From: Edolisoma coerulescens
Lineage: Eukaryota > Chordata > Aves > Passeriformes > Campephagidae
DNA length: 64,000 nucleotides
Reading direction: 5' to 3'
Assembly: GCA_013397115.1 (NCBI GenBank)
Contig: VWZW01006247.1
Coordinates: forward strand, 248,001-312,000
The notes beneath the pieces are model-generated. The model was not told the origin of the DNA, did not search any database, and worked only from the letters and a program-made list of their open reading frames with translations. Shown piece by piece: positions 10,801 to 23,046 of the stretch (position 1 is the first letter of the stretch; each line of letters starts with the position of its first letter). The position numbers were made by a program, and so were the translations under genes.

Positions 10801-13800
10801 TTGCTTAACTGCCATTGCACCCGAGCTTTCTCAGACTGAAACCAGAGACCCACACATGCCCACGTACACACATGCCAGCAGCTAGGTGCCTGAGACCTTC
10901 ATCTTTACTTATCATAAGTTCTGTGTAAAGTGAATAGATTGATGGGTGACTTGTTTGCACTTCAAATGACACTTCAAGAACAAAGTAAGACAGACAAACC
11001 CCTGAAATTCAGAAACAGAATCCTAGTTGTTATGTGGGTATAAATGATCATGTGCAATTTGAAAATTGAACTGTTTGAGGTAGACAGTCCATACTGTTAA
11101 AAAGCCATGAGTGAATGAGACACAGATTTAAAGTCAGGTAACTTCGTGTTATCTATCAGGCAACAAACAAAATTGCTTTCCCAGGACAGTTGTGAAATCC
11201 TTGTCAACTAAGTCAATGAAAGACCAGACACTGCAATAAAGCAGTCTTATGTTTCTGTCAAAATAATCTCTAATGCAACAGTTAATGTTGAAATCTAAAT
11301 TGTAAGTGCCATCTAGCAAGGATGACTGCTTTTTTGTACTTAAAAAAAAAAATCTTGATAAGCAGCAAACTTCCACCTGAATAACTCACCAGAGAAGCAT
11401 CTAACTGGAACCTTCAGTATTAGGAATGCTATTCTGTTAATTAGTCTAGCCCATCTCTATTGGGAAGGTGGATAAGCAATCCAGAATAATTTATCTTCAT
11501 CTGTGTTTTGGATTTAACTTTCCAGCTGGAGGAGTGAACAAGCTCAAGTGTTAAAACAGGGTGCTGGGAGGTCTGTGTCCCATTCCCTTAAAATGACTCA
11601 AAGCAAGTCACTTAATGAAGTTCGTTAAGTTCTATAAATTTTTGGGTTTGTGCTAACACCACAAAAGTAAAATGCTATTACTGTACAAATAGGCTAATGG
11701 AGAATATAAGACACTGAAGCAGCTTTAATGTTTTGCAAACCTTTCATGTGGAATAAGCTGCAGTCAACACAGTCCTTCCCTCACTACCCTGTTAGAAATG
11801 GGTAAGAACCACAGAATTCAAGTGAGGCAACTGAGTTCTGGTGGGTGTGGAGGTGTTCCCCTCACAGCTGATGTAACTGCACCTCTGTTTAAAGCTGGGA
11901 GCCATCATTCCACACCACCAAGAAGCCATTCACACACCCCTGCTTGTGGGCCCCTCACTACAAAGGGCACAGACGTTCCAGAAGTAGCTAGTGTTGGCAT
12001 AAAACAGTCACAAAATTCACACCCAAACTTCCTTCAAATCATGTGTCTCTGCTATTAGGTAACAGAAGGAGTAACATCTTGCTGTTGCAATCCTGAGCCA
12101 GGCATTTAAGTGGTTAAATGTCTGGAACCGGCTGCTATTACACTATGGAGATATCACTCCATAGCAATTCCTAATTCTGCATTCCTTCAGGCCTAAAACC
12201 TGTCCCAAAGTGAACAGAAATGCTATATGTGTAAGGTTTGTGGCAGAACAAGCTAATTGCTGTAATTTATTTTATTTTCTTATACAGGAGAAAGTACACT
12301 GTACCATACTGTGTCAGCCCCTGTCTGAAGATGGCAAATCCTCTTTTGCAAAGTGATTAAAATTTATGACTTTGGTGCAAAGTAGTTAGTAAACATGGAG
12401 GAAATTTACAGCAAAGACTTTTTACAGGGTGGAAAGGAATGCCTCTCCGGCAAGGTTTCCATTTTATAAGGGATCCTCCTGCGAACTGATGCATTAGGCA
12501 GACAGAGAGGTAAAACAAGAAGTGAAGCAAACAGAGGAGGAAGCAGCGCCAGCTTTGCAAAGAAGTTCAAGGGCACTGGCAACACATGCTGCATTCCTTC
12601 TTCTTGCTCTAAACACAAAAAGATAGTAAATGTCTCAGAGGAAGGAAAGAGGATATGTTAAGAAAACAGATTTATGTTGAAACATGGCCTTAAAAAAACC
12701 TTGGACTTATCTTTTCTGTTATTTCAACCACTACTTAGACATTAATGAACTGGACAAAGGAAGCGGATAAATAACACTGTTCAGAGACAGCGATTTTTTT
12801 TCAGCATGCATTGCCTTGTGCTTCCAAAGTCTGATATTTTCCTACTTAGAGATGGGAGTATCAGACCAACATTGGCCCAAGAAGAAAACAGGCTTATAAG
12901 ACTTCGGTCTCTGCTCAGAGGTCCCCAAATTCTCCAACCTGAACCACTTCAGAGTGGTATGGAGTGCCTACCCATGCTGTGGGGTGGATGCTTCCACAGC
13001 ACCTGCAATGTGCAGTCAGCTGATGGGCAGCAGTTCCAGTCTCTCCAGTCTGCTTAAAGCCAGTTCTTACTCCAGTCACTGCTGGCATGATGGTTTCTGT
13101 TCAGGACACAGGTGATACAGGGAGTGCAGGGATTAGGGAAAGTAAGAAAATAGAGCTGACATACAGATGAGAGAAAGGTGACAGATCTCAGTATATGGAT
13201 GCAGTAAGACAGTGGGTGTCCAGAAGCACAGAGATGGGATCCTAGCACGGGAAGGTGAAGGTGAACGTTAGAAGGCTGGAAGATGTCTGAACAACTACCT
13301 GCTTTCTGTATCAGGTCCACTGCTAGTAAAATGGGTGATTTCAATTCCTGTAAACACTCCCTCCTTCCTCACACACAAAAAAATAGCATGAAACTAATCT
13401 TCAAAGGGCACATCAGCAGGCAGGCCAAGGACTGTGAAACAACTTTTCAGAGCACTGGCACAGACATCGGCAGACACCGTATCTGTTCTGGACTGCAAGC
13501 ACAGAGGAGGAACTGGCTGCTTCACTCTCACTGAACAGCTGTCACAAGTGAAAATAAAGCTGCTTGTGGTCTGAGTCAAATGCAAAGTAAATGCCTCTCC
13601 ACAACCAGGGGAAAAACAAAGAAGAAGGGTGACTTCAACTGAGGCTCACAGTGCTGCTTCCAAGCAGAAGAGGTTTCCACTGGGCTCCAATGCCCAGGAA
13701 GGAGCTGTCAGTAGAACTGGGCCACAACACTTGGCCCTAATTATACATAAGAACTAGATGAATTTTGTTTCTCCCTATCAATGCAATCAAAACAAACGTT

Positions 13801-16800
13801 CTATAAGTAACTTCCCTGTCACCGAGAGGAATGACACATAGAGGCAGGATGGGGAAAGTGGTTTTATTTCACCTTCCATTTTTCACTGGAGGGAACAGGA
13901 GGATTAAAGCTATGCAGCTCAATACTGCTTCTGGGATTATTCTATTATGTCCAACCGGAGCATTGCAAGTACAGACCTGGTCTCAAAGATCTTCTTGTCC
14001 TCTCCATATAAGGTGGTACATTTTAGAGACTAAATCCTCATGTAACCAAGTCCCAATTGTTGCAAGTACGTTGGAAGGCAATTTAATCATAAAGACACTC
14101 CAGTTCCATTAGTTGCTTATCCTATGAAAATTTAGATAACTAGACCAGTGTCTTGAATCAAATGAAACAAGCTTCTTAAAACAGTTTTTTTAAATGCAAG
14201 AAACCCTTGTGGGCAGAATGTGACTACACTCTTGATTAAAAAAAACCAACATGTTCCTTGTTGGTATAAATGCACAGAACAATTAGCTCCCCCCTTGTCC
14301 ACATTCTCACATATTGATTTTTTTCTTTCCAGATGGACGTATCATTGCCTGGCAGCTTCATCCCCAACACTGGGCCCCTTGCAATCTCTATCAACTGATA
14401 ATTTAAAAATATCTTCTCATCAAATGTTAAAAATGGATCAATGCACTAAATGACAGAGAAATAACAAAATAGTGAAGCAACAAGTCCCCAAATCTTTCAA
14501 ATCTTAACATCAAACCATTTTGATAAAAGCCTGATCTATCAAAAAGAAGGAAAAATACTCTCTGAAAGTACAAGGAAAATATTTATAAAGAATTAAACTA
14601 CTGAGCGCAACAAAAACGGCACACCATGCAATAAGAATGAAAGTACTTGCTCAGGCTGTGCAGCTTTCCGGTTCACTGGCAGAGCTCAAAGACCACTACT
14701 TTTCACCTGCATTGCATTTAGTCTGTATTTTTGGTGCAGATCTCTGACAATGAGACCAGAAGAAAAAGAAGGAAAAAATCCCCTTCAAACCCTAATCTAT
14801 TTTTGCATCATCACCTACTCAGAAAGTACAAGTATAAAAATATGCAATGGTGGAAAAACCCATCACACAATAAAAAATAACCCACAGGACAAACTCATCT
14901 GTGAAGTAACTAACCACAGCGCTCTTCAAACTCCCACTGCTGGCTTCTGTCATTTTCAGCCCTTCTCTACAGCTTTTTCTTAAGTCAAAAGGTGATTCTG
15001 ATTCTCTTACCCTGAAGTCGTGACTGTCTCACCCTCTGCACTGGTCAGCCAAGGTATGTCTCAAAGCACACTACTGACTTCCTACAGTCTTTTATTATTT
15101 AGGACATATGGCAGGAAAAACAGTTGCTGCTGTAAGAAATCAAGCTTGGCCAAAAAATTAGCCATGTGAAAAATTCTAACTTTTAAAATGCTTATGCTCT
15201 TCCTTTTATCAAGAGAGGGAATTTTAAGAGAGGAGTTTTACTTCCAAAAACCTCCTAGTTCTAAATCTGTACAAACCACATACCCCAGATTACTCCATAT
15301 TACTTCAAATTTTAATTAAAACTAAGTAGAAATATTTTATCTGGAAGTTGGAACTGTTTAGTAATCAATGACATGTAATTTAGCTTTCCTTTTTTCCCGT
15401 GGCATAGTCACCAAAATGTACTTAGCAAACAAAGCAATTAAGCATAAACTAATCCCCAGTTAAAAAAACCCTAACATGTATCAATGTACACTGTTTTGAT
15501 CACCCCTGGTTATGTGCCTACTTAAGATGACACTAAACAGGCTGCTTGATTCAGTCGTCATCATCAAGAGACCAAAAATAGCCAGTTACATTGCAAAGTT
15601 CTGATGGAGTCAGCAGTGAATGTGATGGAAAGGGAAGGAGCTCACTTCTCATTTTGGACAACAGAGTTTGTTTATCTCATATGCCCCAAACAGGTGAGCC
15701 TTCACACTTTTTATTTATCATATTTATGTATTTATGTGTACACACTCTGGGTGATTTTTGCATAGTTAATCTGATATTAGATCAAGACTGAGGTCCTTTC
15801 TGCTGTCTTTTTTCCAGTCACTCATTATTTCTGTTGCGACAACTCCTAGAGCTCTCATCTTCAAGATGCAAACCACTAGACAAACAGAGAACAAAAGGAT
15901 AGTTCCTGACCTAAAGATCTTCTTTGTATGAGAATTGCAGATTACAAGTCTCTTAGTTGCTGATGATTATTCCCCACTTATAAACAATCTTCCCTAAGGG
16001 ATGAGAGAAAATACACCAAAATATGTGACAGGCCAGAAGAACTGTGTATAAATAAGGACTTTGAGTATTCTCCATGAAACACTAGAAGCTTTTTCAAATA
16101 AGTAACATTAACCAAAAATTAGGTTTTTCTACCCCCAAAAAATCAGCTGGGACCTTTACACAGCTCAAAATTTAGGAATGGTCCACCAGAGAACTGGAGA
16201 GATGCTGGTTTACTTTCAATCCCACACCAGCACACCTGCTGTTACCTGTGTGTTTTACACCAGAAGACCTCATTCTCTCATTGAACTCATTGGTGAGTTC
16301 ACGTCAATCCTCTTCCGAATTGACAAAGAGAAACACGTATATGCTAGTACTGAGACTCCTGCCTGCTGACCTAAAAAAGGAATTGACATTAAGAAATGAA
16401 AAAATCCAGCTGGTCTGATTTCTTGCCAGACAATCTACCAGCCATGACCAAAATGATCAGGTCTCAGGAGATCTGTGGAGGTGGGAAGACAGCTGGTGGT
16501 TTACAGCACCTGAAACAGGGCCCAAATCTGGGAATTGTGGGGTTGGGATCCTTGGGAGCAAATATTTCTTTTTACTGGTGAAAATGTTCTGCCTCTGTGG
16601 CCTGACACCACACCACAAAGTGCTGAGTTTCCAGCTCTCTATCATTGCTGCAGTGCCACTGCAAATGACAGAACAAGTAGTGATTTGGTGGGAGGGATGG
16701 TGAAAAACAAGTAGAAGAAAGCAGTTAAGTCAATTCCTTTCTGTAACTGAGTATCAATTCTTTACCCATCAGCTAAACCTCCTTCCCCTTCTAAGGGTGG

Positions 16801-17001
16801 TCTTTTGAGGAATTCCCTCCTTTTCTAAAATCTAAAATTATACAAATTTACACCACTCTCTTAGTATCCAGAGTTCTTTCCCACATTGCTAATTATTAAA
16901 ACTTAAAGCAGCTTCTTCTTTTGAACCTCTCCTATGCAGTCACTTCTTCCTGTCTCTCCAAGACTGGAAAATATAATCTCAAACCATTGAGCTAAGGGAG
17001 G

Positions 17002-17020
17002 AAAAAAAAAAAAAAAAAAA
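17002..17020 (+). repeat. Poly-A run followed by an A/C patch
   Basis: Nineteen consecutive A residues follow GGGAGG and lead into CCCAAACAACCC. A poly-A run can mark the tail of a retroposed RNA, but the sequence upstream (16.4-17.0 kb) matches nothing I recognise and no flanking direct repeat was found. I therefore call it only a homopolymer run. Confidence 0.85.
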
Positions 17021-20000
17021 CCCAAACAACCCAGATCTGGAATTTTGCCTGCCTGCACATATAAAGGATGCATAGGTTGAAAAACAAAGCTTGCCCAATC
17101 ATGGCATCTGGCAATGCTAGGGCCCTGTGATCCAGAAAATGCTTTTAATTATCACCTCACCAATCATGCTACAAGTTATTGCTGCAATTTTTTTGCTTAA
17201 GTTCCCTCAGGGAATTAAACAGATCATGATATTAATCAGAAGGTATGTAGGAGGGAAGGGGCAGAATGCTAGAATTACATGTATGTAGGTCCCTTAAGGC
17301 CTGAATAAAGAAATGAGATTTAGAATCCTACTGTCAGAGCAACTGAAGCCTTGCATGCTGCAAGCCTCAGCCCTCTGACCCACACAGCCATGGCATTATC
17401 ATATCTGATTTTCCCAGGATGGTTAATCTCAGCTGCTAAACTTCATCAGTCTCTGCTAGTGTTTACCCATCATCTGGATTTGCCACTTCCACACTTTCCA
17501 GACTAGAACCAAATAAGCCAGCTGTCACACTCATCCCTCCAACATAACAGCCTGAAGCCTGGAAGCCTAAATGGCTGAATCTCAGAAAGGCAGAACAAAA
17601 GCTAATACAGCTGGGGGAGGAGAATGAGATACAGCTCTGAAACTGCAGTGTGTTTCAGAATGCAGTTCACAGCAATATGGTCGTGTTAGGATGCTGTAGT
17701 CGGAGGTGCAGATTTTATTCCCACAGTCTCTATTTTTTTCCGTAAAATATGTCTTGGTAAAGAAACAGTGCCGTGGCGATTTAGCTCTCATACCCAGGAA
17801 ACTGTCACAGTGCAGGCAAAAGCAGCAGTACTCCAGGCAAGGCAGGAGCCAGTCTGCAAATGAACCTTAAAATCAGTCAGGGTGCGGAAGGGTGATGGGG
17901 CTAGGAGGGAGAGAGTCCAGTTTCTGTTGCACAATGAGTTCTCCAGCAAAGTGGCCAATGAAAGCACCAATTAGTACTAACTTACCCAGGCTGTTTCTGA
18001 CACAGCTGCCCATCTCCCGAGGAGCAGGCTGATGGTGTGTGCCTACGTGGCAGACGGAAAAGGACAGTAGGTGTACGCAAGCTGGTTTTCAGTGAGCACT
18101 AAGGTCTTCCTTGGTAAATATATTCTGCTAAGAAGCCACAGAGAGCATTGTGCTGCTACAGTCGGGTCACTGTCAGCACCTGAGTTTGCTCAATTAACAC
18201 TAGCACTGACAGTCAGCCTACACTGGGGTGAATTTTCTCAATATACTCGGCATAAAATGTCCAAATGAATAACAATTTCTGATCACAGCCTAGTTAAATG
18301 GCTTTGAACTAGTGAATTAAGTTATACATCCTTTTCACTCCTGAGCACAGGAGTATTTTAGTAGTATCTTTCAAAATAATTTTTGAATTTAGTGAGTGAC
18401 AACTTCTTTTTGCAGATGGTTGAAACATGCAATAATTAAAACTCCACAGTGGGGCTGATAACCACAAGCACTATGTTTAAAAACCAGTGTTAAACAGTAC
18501 TTCAAGTTGAGACTGTAATTCAAACTGAGCAAACTGCTTTACTTTGCATGATGACCATCATAATTTCTTTGAAAATTTATCCTTCAGTGTTCTTAACACT
18601 GGTCCCATACATTACAGTTGCAAGAATTCCCTCTAGGTGTAAATAAAAACAACAATCTTAGAGCTGTAAAGCTTGGATCATGAGCCAGAGTTATCAAAAC
18701 TGAAATTCCAGAAGGAAACAATCCTCTTTCGGCCTGCAACATCGAAACAGAGGTCAGCCAAACATTTGGGGGCTAGCGATGACTGTTTGCAAATTACAGC
18801 TGTTCACATCTGGAGTTCAGATTTGGCCAAATGCTTAATCCTATCCATCACAAAAGCTGAACTGGAAGAATGTTTTGGTTGCATGACTAAGAAAATATAA
18901 GTTAGAAAATACTAAATGTAAAAACCCGCTATGTGCAGTTTCACCTCCGCCTATCAAACACAGAACAATGGACTCAATTATTTGAGTATCATCATGGCTG
19001 ACTGTGGCATTTCTTAACTGGTATTTAACCACAAATCTGCACTTGCCAATATAGGTTTCTCTGGCTGTATCTATTTCTCAGCACAGAGTGGTCCATGACA
19101 CAAGGATGCAAACTCTTCTCTGACAAAGTATCTTTTGGGCTGGCCCAGCAAACCCTACACAGTCTGAGCAGATGCACCTGAGTACTCAGAGCACCTTCAA
19201 AACACGGCTTGGAGTAGCTTCTGAACATATATTAATATGGGCACTTTCACATTTTTTTTTAATTGCACAGCCAATATACCCCTGTATGGAAAATGTGTTC
19301 CCTCTCACTATAAGATGTATGACAAAACATTTTAGTACACGCAGACACCACAGGACTCACTGTTCAGAACTGAGTCATCTACAAAGCTGAAAATACATAT
19401 ATATGTATTGAAAAATGTACTTAGGCACACACATACAGAGGCAGTATAAAACATGTAGGACGTTAAAATGACTGAGGATTTCAGGGGTCTGGCTTCACTC
19501 TCTGACTGACACAGACTTTCCAGGAGTTTCTCAGCCAGTCAGTCCCTCTCTTCACGGCACAGTCTCCCATCCCGAAGCAGAGGAGGTATACGCTTTTTTT
19601 CTTCCTCTCATTCTCAAAAAGGAATGACTTACTTTATCTGAATTAAGCAAATAAATTCAATTTTGGACAACAACCAAGACTGGAAAATTTCATCCCGATA
19701 AGCTTTTCTGACTGAAGACAGAGGGTTAGAAGGGAAACAGTTATACAGCCTTAACTATAGGAGGTTCCTTCCGTTCCTGCTATAATGCAAAATATTCCAA
19801 GATGTGCCAAATTTTCACAGTAGTCTGCATCAGGCAGCGACAGGACACTGAAGTGCTCTGTGGAGACTGATGCATAAATCCAAAATGATCTTCTGACTGC
19901 AGTGACTCTTCCCTCCTGAGATGTATTACATTTTTTAAAGTCAGTGAAAAATACAAAATTGCAAAATACCACTTTTAATCCACAAAATGGTTGAAACCTC

Positions 20001-20042
20001 CAGAGGCCAGTCAGGGCCAGAAACAATTTTTTTCCCAGATTT

Positions 20043-20073
20043 GGGGGGGCAGGGGGAGGGCAAGGGGAAAGGG
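20043..20073 (+). other. G-quadruplex-type motif (plus strand)
   Basis: Five guanine runs of 7, 5, 3, 4 and 3 bases are separated by loops of 2, 1, 3 and 3 bases. This satisfies the usual four-run, loop-up-to-seven rule with room to spare, and a purine-rich tail continues to about 20090. The short loops predict a stable fold. Whether it folds or does anything in vivo cannot be told from sequence. Confidence 0.8.
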
Positions 20074-20373
20074 AGAGAGCAAAGAGTGGTTGGTTTCAAA
20101 TAGCAACATTGTCCAAAAGGGTGAAAGGGAACAGATGGCCATGGAGAATGCAGCCTCAAAGCTCTAAAGAAAAGGGCTATTTTGACAGATCTTGCTGTTT
20201 CCTATTCAAGCATGAACACTCTGGCATGGAGAGTTAAGATGATACAAGGAACAACCTCTGTTCCCAGCAACTGACTATGGGCAACTGGCCTCTGAAGCTC
20301 TCTGAGAAAAACAACATGAGACAGACAGACAAACAGATATGGCAGCAAGCCCAGATCCCAGCCACCAGGAAAG

Positions 20374-20417
20374 GGAAAAAAAACCAAAACCTAAGAACCA
20401 AAAAAACCCCGCAAACA
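20374..20417 (-). repeat. A/C-rich tract (T/G tract on the minus strand)
   Basis: Runs of A broken by CC or CCCC (AAAACCAAAACC-like, then AAAAAACCCC) make this the reverse-complement counterpart of the T/G tracts elsewhere in the window. It lies about 300 bases after the G-run cluster at 20043. Open frames crossing it on either strand owe their length partly to this composition. Confidence 0.7.
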
Positions 20418-21602
20418 TCAGAAAGGCTAGAAACAGCTGCCTTTTCCTGGCTCCAGCACAGAGCATTAGAAAGAGCCTGTCCAGCCTTTCTCATCTTCCT
20501 TTTCGGTGAAAGCTTCTTGAAGGGGTCACCCTCAAGCTGTTGGTCTTTGCCCTGAGGGGAGGTGAAAAAGAGGACAGACCAGAGCTCAAGTCTGGCTCAA
20601 TGAAACCTGCTTCCTTTAATCACAAAGACCTCCCTCCAGCAAACTATGAAGAACTAGAATGCATCATTAATGCTGGATTTTTGCATGCAAAAACGTTGAG
20701 AAATTTAAAGTTGTGGCTCCCACAGTATGTGCAATTTGTTTGCATAGAATACAGCAGAAAGCCATTATATCTGAGGGCAGGGAAAATTGTACCTGCTGTG
20801 GGAAACACTGCTAATGTGTGTCCTGACTTCTATATTAGTCTTACCAAGAGAGTGCATCAACAGCTCTTTCATTCACCAACTCTGGATATGTGCTATCAGA
20901 TAGAGATTTCAGTTTTGAAGGACAGCTTCACATCCACACTCAAAATTTAAAGAGGAACCTGAGCCATTAATTGTGACCAGACTTCACTGTTTCCAAAGTC
21001 CATAGAACAAGAGATGAATCTCAATTTCTGAATTTCTCTCTGATTTCTGTATCGTTTTCACATTTAAGGCAGAGCCTGATGTACTGCCTGTTTCCCAGCC
21101 AAAGCTCGCCCATGGGCAGAAGCACTGAGCAATACCTTCCCTTTTCACTGTAGTGGGGACCAGAGCAATGGCAGTTTCACGCAACAGTTGCAGGGAGGAA
21201 AAGAGGGGGGTATATGGTATAAACATTAACTATCTTCACAATCCTTCCCTGAGGCAGGGAAGTGGCTATCATCTCAATTTTAATATCCTCCTTTTTAAAA
21301 ATCATTGAAGGAAAAAGATAATAAAGAACTATGGCTGCTTACATGCCAGAACTCCAAATGAAGAAATGCAAATGCTACATACTGATCCTATCTGCACCTT
21401 TGTTCCCTCATCTGTGAAACAGCCTTTGTTTACTTTAGTCAATAAGTAGTAAAAGTGTAGAAAAACAGACACCAGGAACAAACCACCTCGACATCCTTAG
21501 ACATCCAAATTATTATTAAAACCATAGTTTTCTACAATATGTAAATAATTTGCGGGTTTTTGTTGGTTTCACAAAAGATAGCCAATGTAGTCATTACTAG
21601 CT

Positions 21603-21627
21603 GTAATTGTTAATTAGTAATTAAATA
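21603..21627. promoter_or_regulatory. Cluster of homeodomain-type AATTA cores (speculative)
   Basis: Three AATTG/AATTA cores are packed within about 25 bases (TAATTG, TAATTAG, TAATTAAA), in the style of homeodomain binding sites. Such cores arise often by chance in AT-rich DNA, so this is only a candidate site cluster. No promoter or neighbouring gene supports it. Confidence 0.15.
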
Positions 21628-22419
21628 GATAGGATCTGAGTAATGGAAATAGTCAAACAATAAATAAAATAACTTATTTTAGGCTAAATCAGATAAATTC
21701 TGTTTCTTTTCTTCTTAACCATGAGCCTTCTAAGACTGAGTAACTGCTCCAGGCTGTACTTACTAAGGGAAACTGAAATGTGGATTACTGGCTAAGTATT
21801 CATAAGTATTGAACCTGTAGATTCAACTTTCTTCCCCATGTTTCCTTAAGTAAAGTCAACCTAGCACCCCGTAGTTTTCATTCTGCATTACTTTTAATAT
21901 ATGAGTCCTTCTGTTCACTGCAATAGTAACCAATAGTACTCACAAACCCATTCTGTTTTTCATGTTGCAGGACAGGTGGTCCCTCAGTATATTCCCACAC
22001 ATTCCAAATATTTTAAGTGTTCCACATCTGTTGTCTAAAACATTTTTAGTTCCCTGCAAGAACAGTAGGAGACGAAAACAAGAAGTTATATATAACATAG
22101 CAACTGACCTTGCATGCCACATGAGCTCTCTGTCATTTCAACAAGATTATAAATTTCAAAAAAGAGCTCAATCTTAATTCGTTATACTACACAGCTATCT
22201 TGCAGAGAAGATAACTTGAGAATTAACTTATGACAGCTGTAATAGCCCAGACAATAAAACTGAATCTAGATGTGACTTCTTCCTCCCAAGTATCTGCTGA
22301 TCTTTTAAAATTTTTAAAAATTACAGAATTAAGGTGATTCACACATTTTCTCACCCTAAAAACCCCTCTATCTGCTTAAAAAAATTAATCAAAACACCTC
22401 CCATGTATGTATAAACAAT

Positions 22420-22503
22420 CTTGGTGGGATTTGTATAAGCATTTAGTGTTGGCCTACAGCAGGTATGGAAACACTAAATGCTTTTTTTTTTCCCCCCTAC
22501 AAG
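22420..22503 (+). other. 84-nt imperfect inverted repeat with perfect 14-bp inner stem
   Basis: Arms at 22437-22450 (AAGCATTTAGTGTT) and 22470-22483 (AACACTAAATGCTT) are perfect reverse complements around a 19-nt loop. The fold extends outwards: GGG at 22426-22428 can pair with CCC in the run 22492-22497, and CTTG at 22420-22423 with CAAG at 22500-22503, across an asymmetric internal loop. A T-run (22482-22491) lies at the base of the right arm. The size suits a small-RNA precursor, but it equally suits a short palindromic DNA-transposon remnant. I do not recognise either arm. Confidence 0.6.
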
Positions 22504-22611
22504 AATGAATCTAATCAATATGCTTTAAAAACATATGGCTGCAAGTAATTCTTCTCACTAATGAAATAGAGACATGGTCAAGATTTGAGACCAGGAAATT
22601 CAAAGCACTAA

Positions 22612-23046
22612 TCACATCTCAACTAGCAAGCTACTCATAGAGGGCAGAAAATACAGCCTGGGCTGTACTTGGGAGAGATGGCGAAGGTTGGCATTTCTGC
22701 TCTCGCTCCAAGCGTTGGTGAGATGGCAGCAGCTACCTGCAGCTGGGAGTCTGGTTTGCATCTTGGGCAGAAGCTGGCACACCTCGCTGAACCAGCACTG
22801 CAGCTCCCCTGGGCACTGGCTTGTTACGGACGGTAAGAGGAGACTGGCCCCTGCTGCATGACCAATGTCCTTTCCAACAACAGTCAGCATTCCTTCAAGT
22901 ACTTTACCAGCACAGACATACATGTCAGCTAGGAAAGCTAATGTCTCATCATATGAGATACTAGCAGTACAAACATCATCTCCAAAACTATGCAATAGAA
23001 ACAAGTGCACAGTCTTTTGTTGCTGGTGTTGTATTTTTTCAATCAA
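22612..23046 (-). other. Unrecognised 144-codon open frame, possible exon or pseudogene
   Basis: This minus-strand frame is the longest unrecognised frame on its strand apart from the antisense of CR1. It opens from a TTG codon, not an ATG. The predicted peptide has ordinary globular composition, with a stretch such as DETLAFLADMYVCAGKVLEG in its first half. The segment is GC-richer than its surroundings, and a CAG/GTAGC donor-like site lies inside it. There is no good pyrimidine-tract acceptor at its upstream edge. I recognise no domain. One frame of this length is about what chance predicts in 64 kb, so treat it as a candidate only. Confidence 0.15.

Larger units (their letters stand above)
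7573..22419. other. Long unique AT-rich stretch, no gene recognised
   Basis: I found no cellular exon, RNA gene or mobile element here. It contains the small features listed separately: a G/T tract at 7766-7810, poly-A at 17002-17020, a G-run cluster at 20043-20073, an A/C tract at 20374-20417 and an AATTA-rich patch at 21603-21627. The longest open frame (20540-20950, plus strand, 136 codons) resembles no family I know and has a length expected by chance. Confidence 0.55.

Noticed and set aside
12143..12164. An 8-bp inverted repeat (CTATGGAG/CTCCATAG) with a 6-nt loop.
   Set aside because: Arms of eight bases with a short loop are expected several times by chance in a window of this size.
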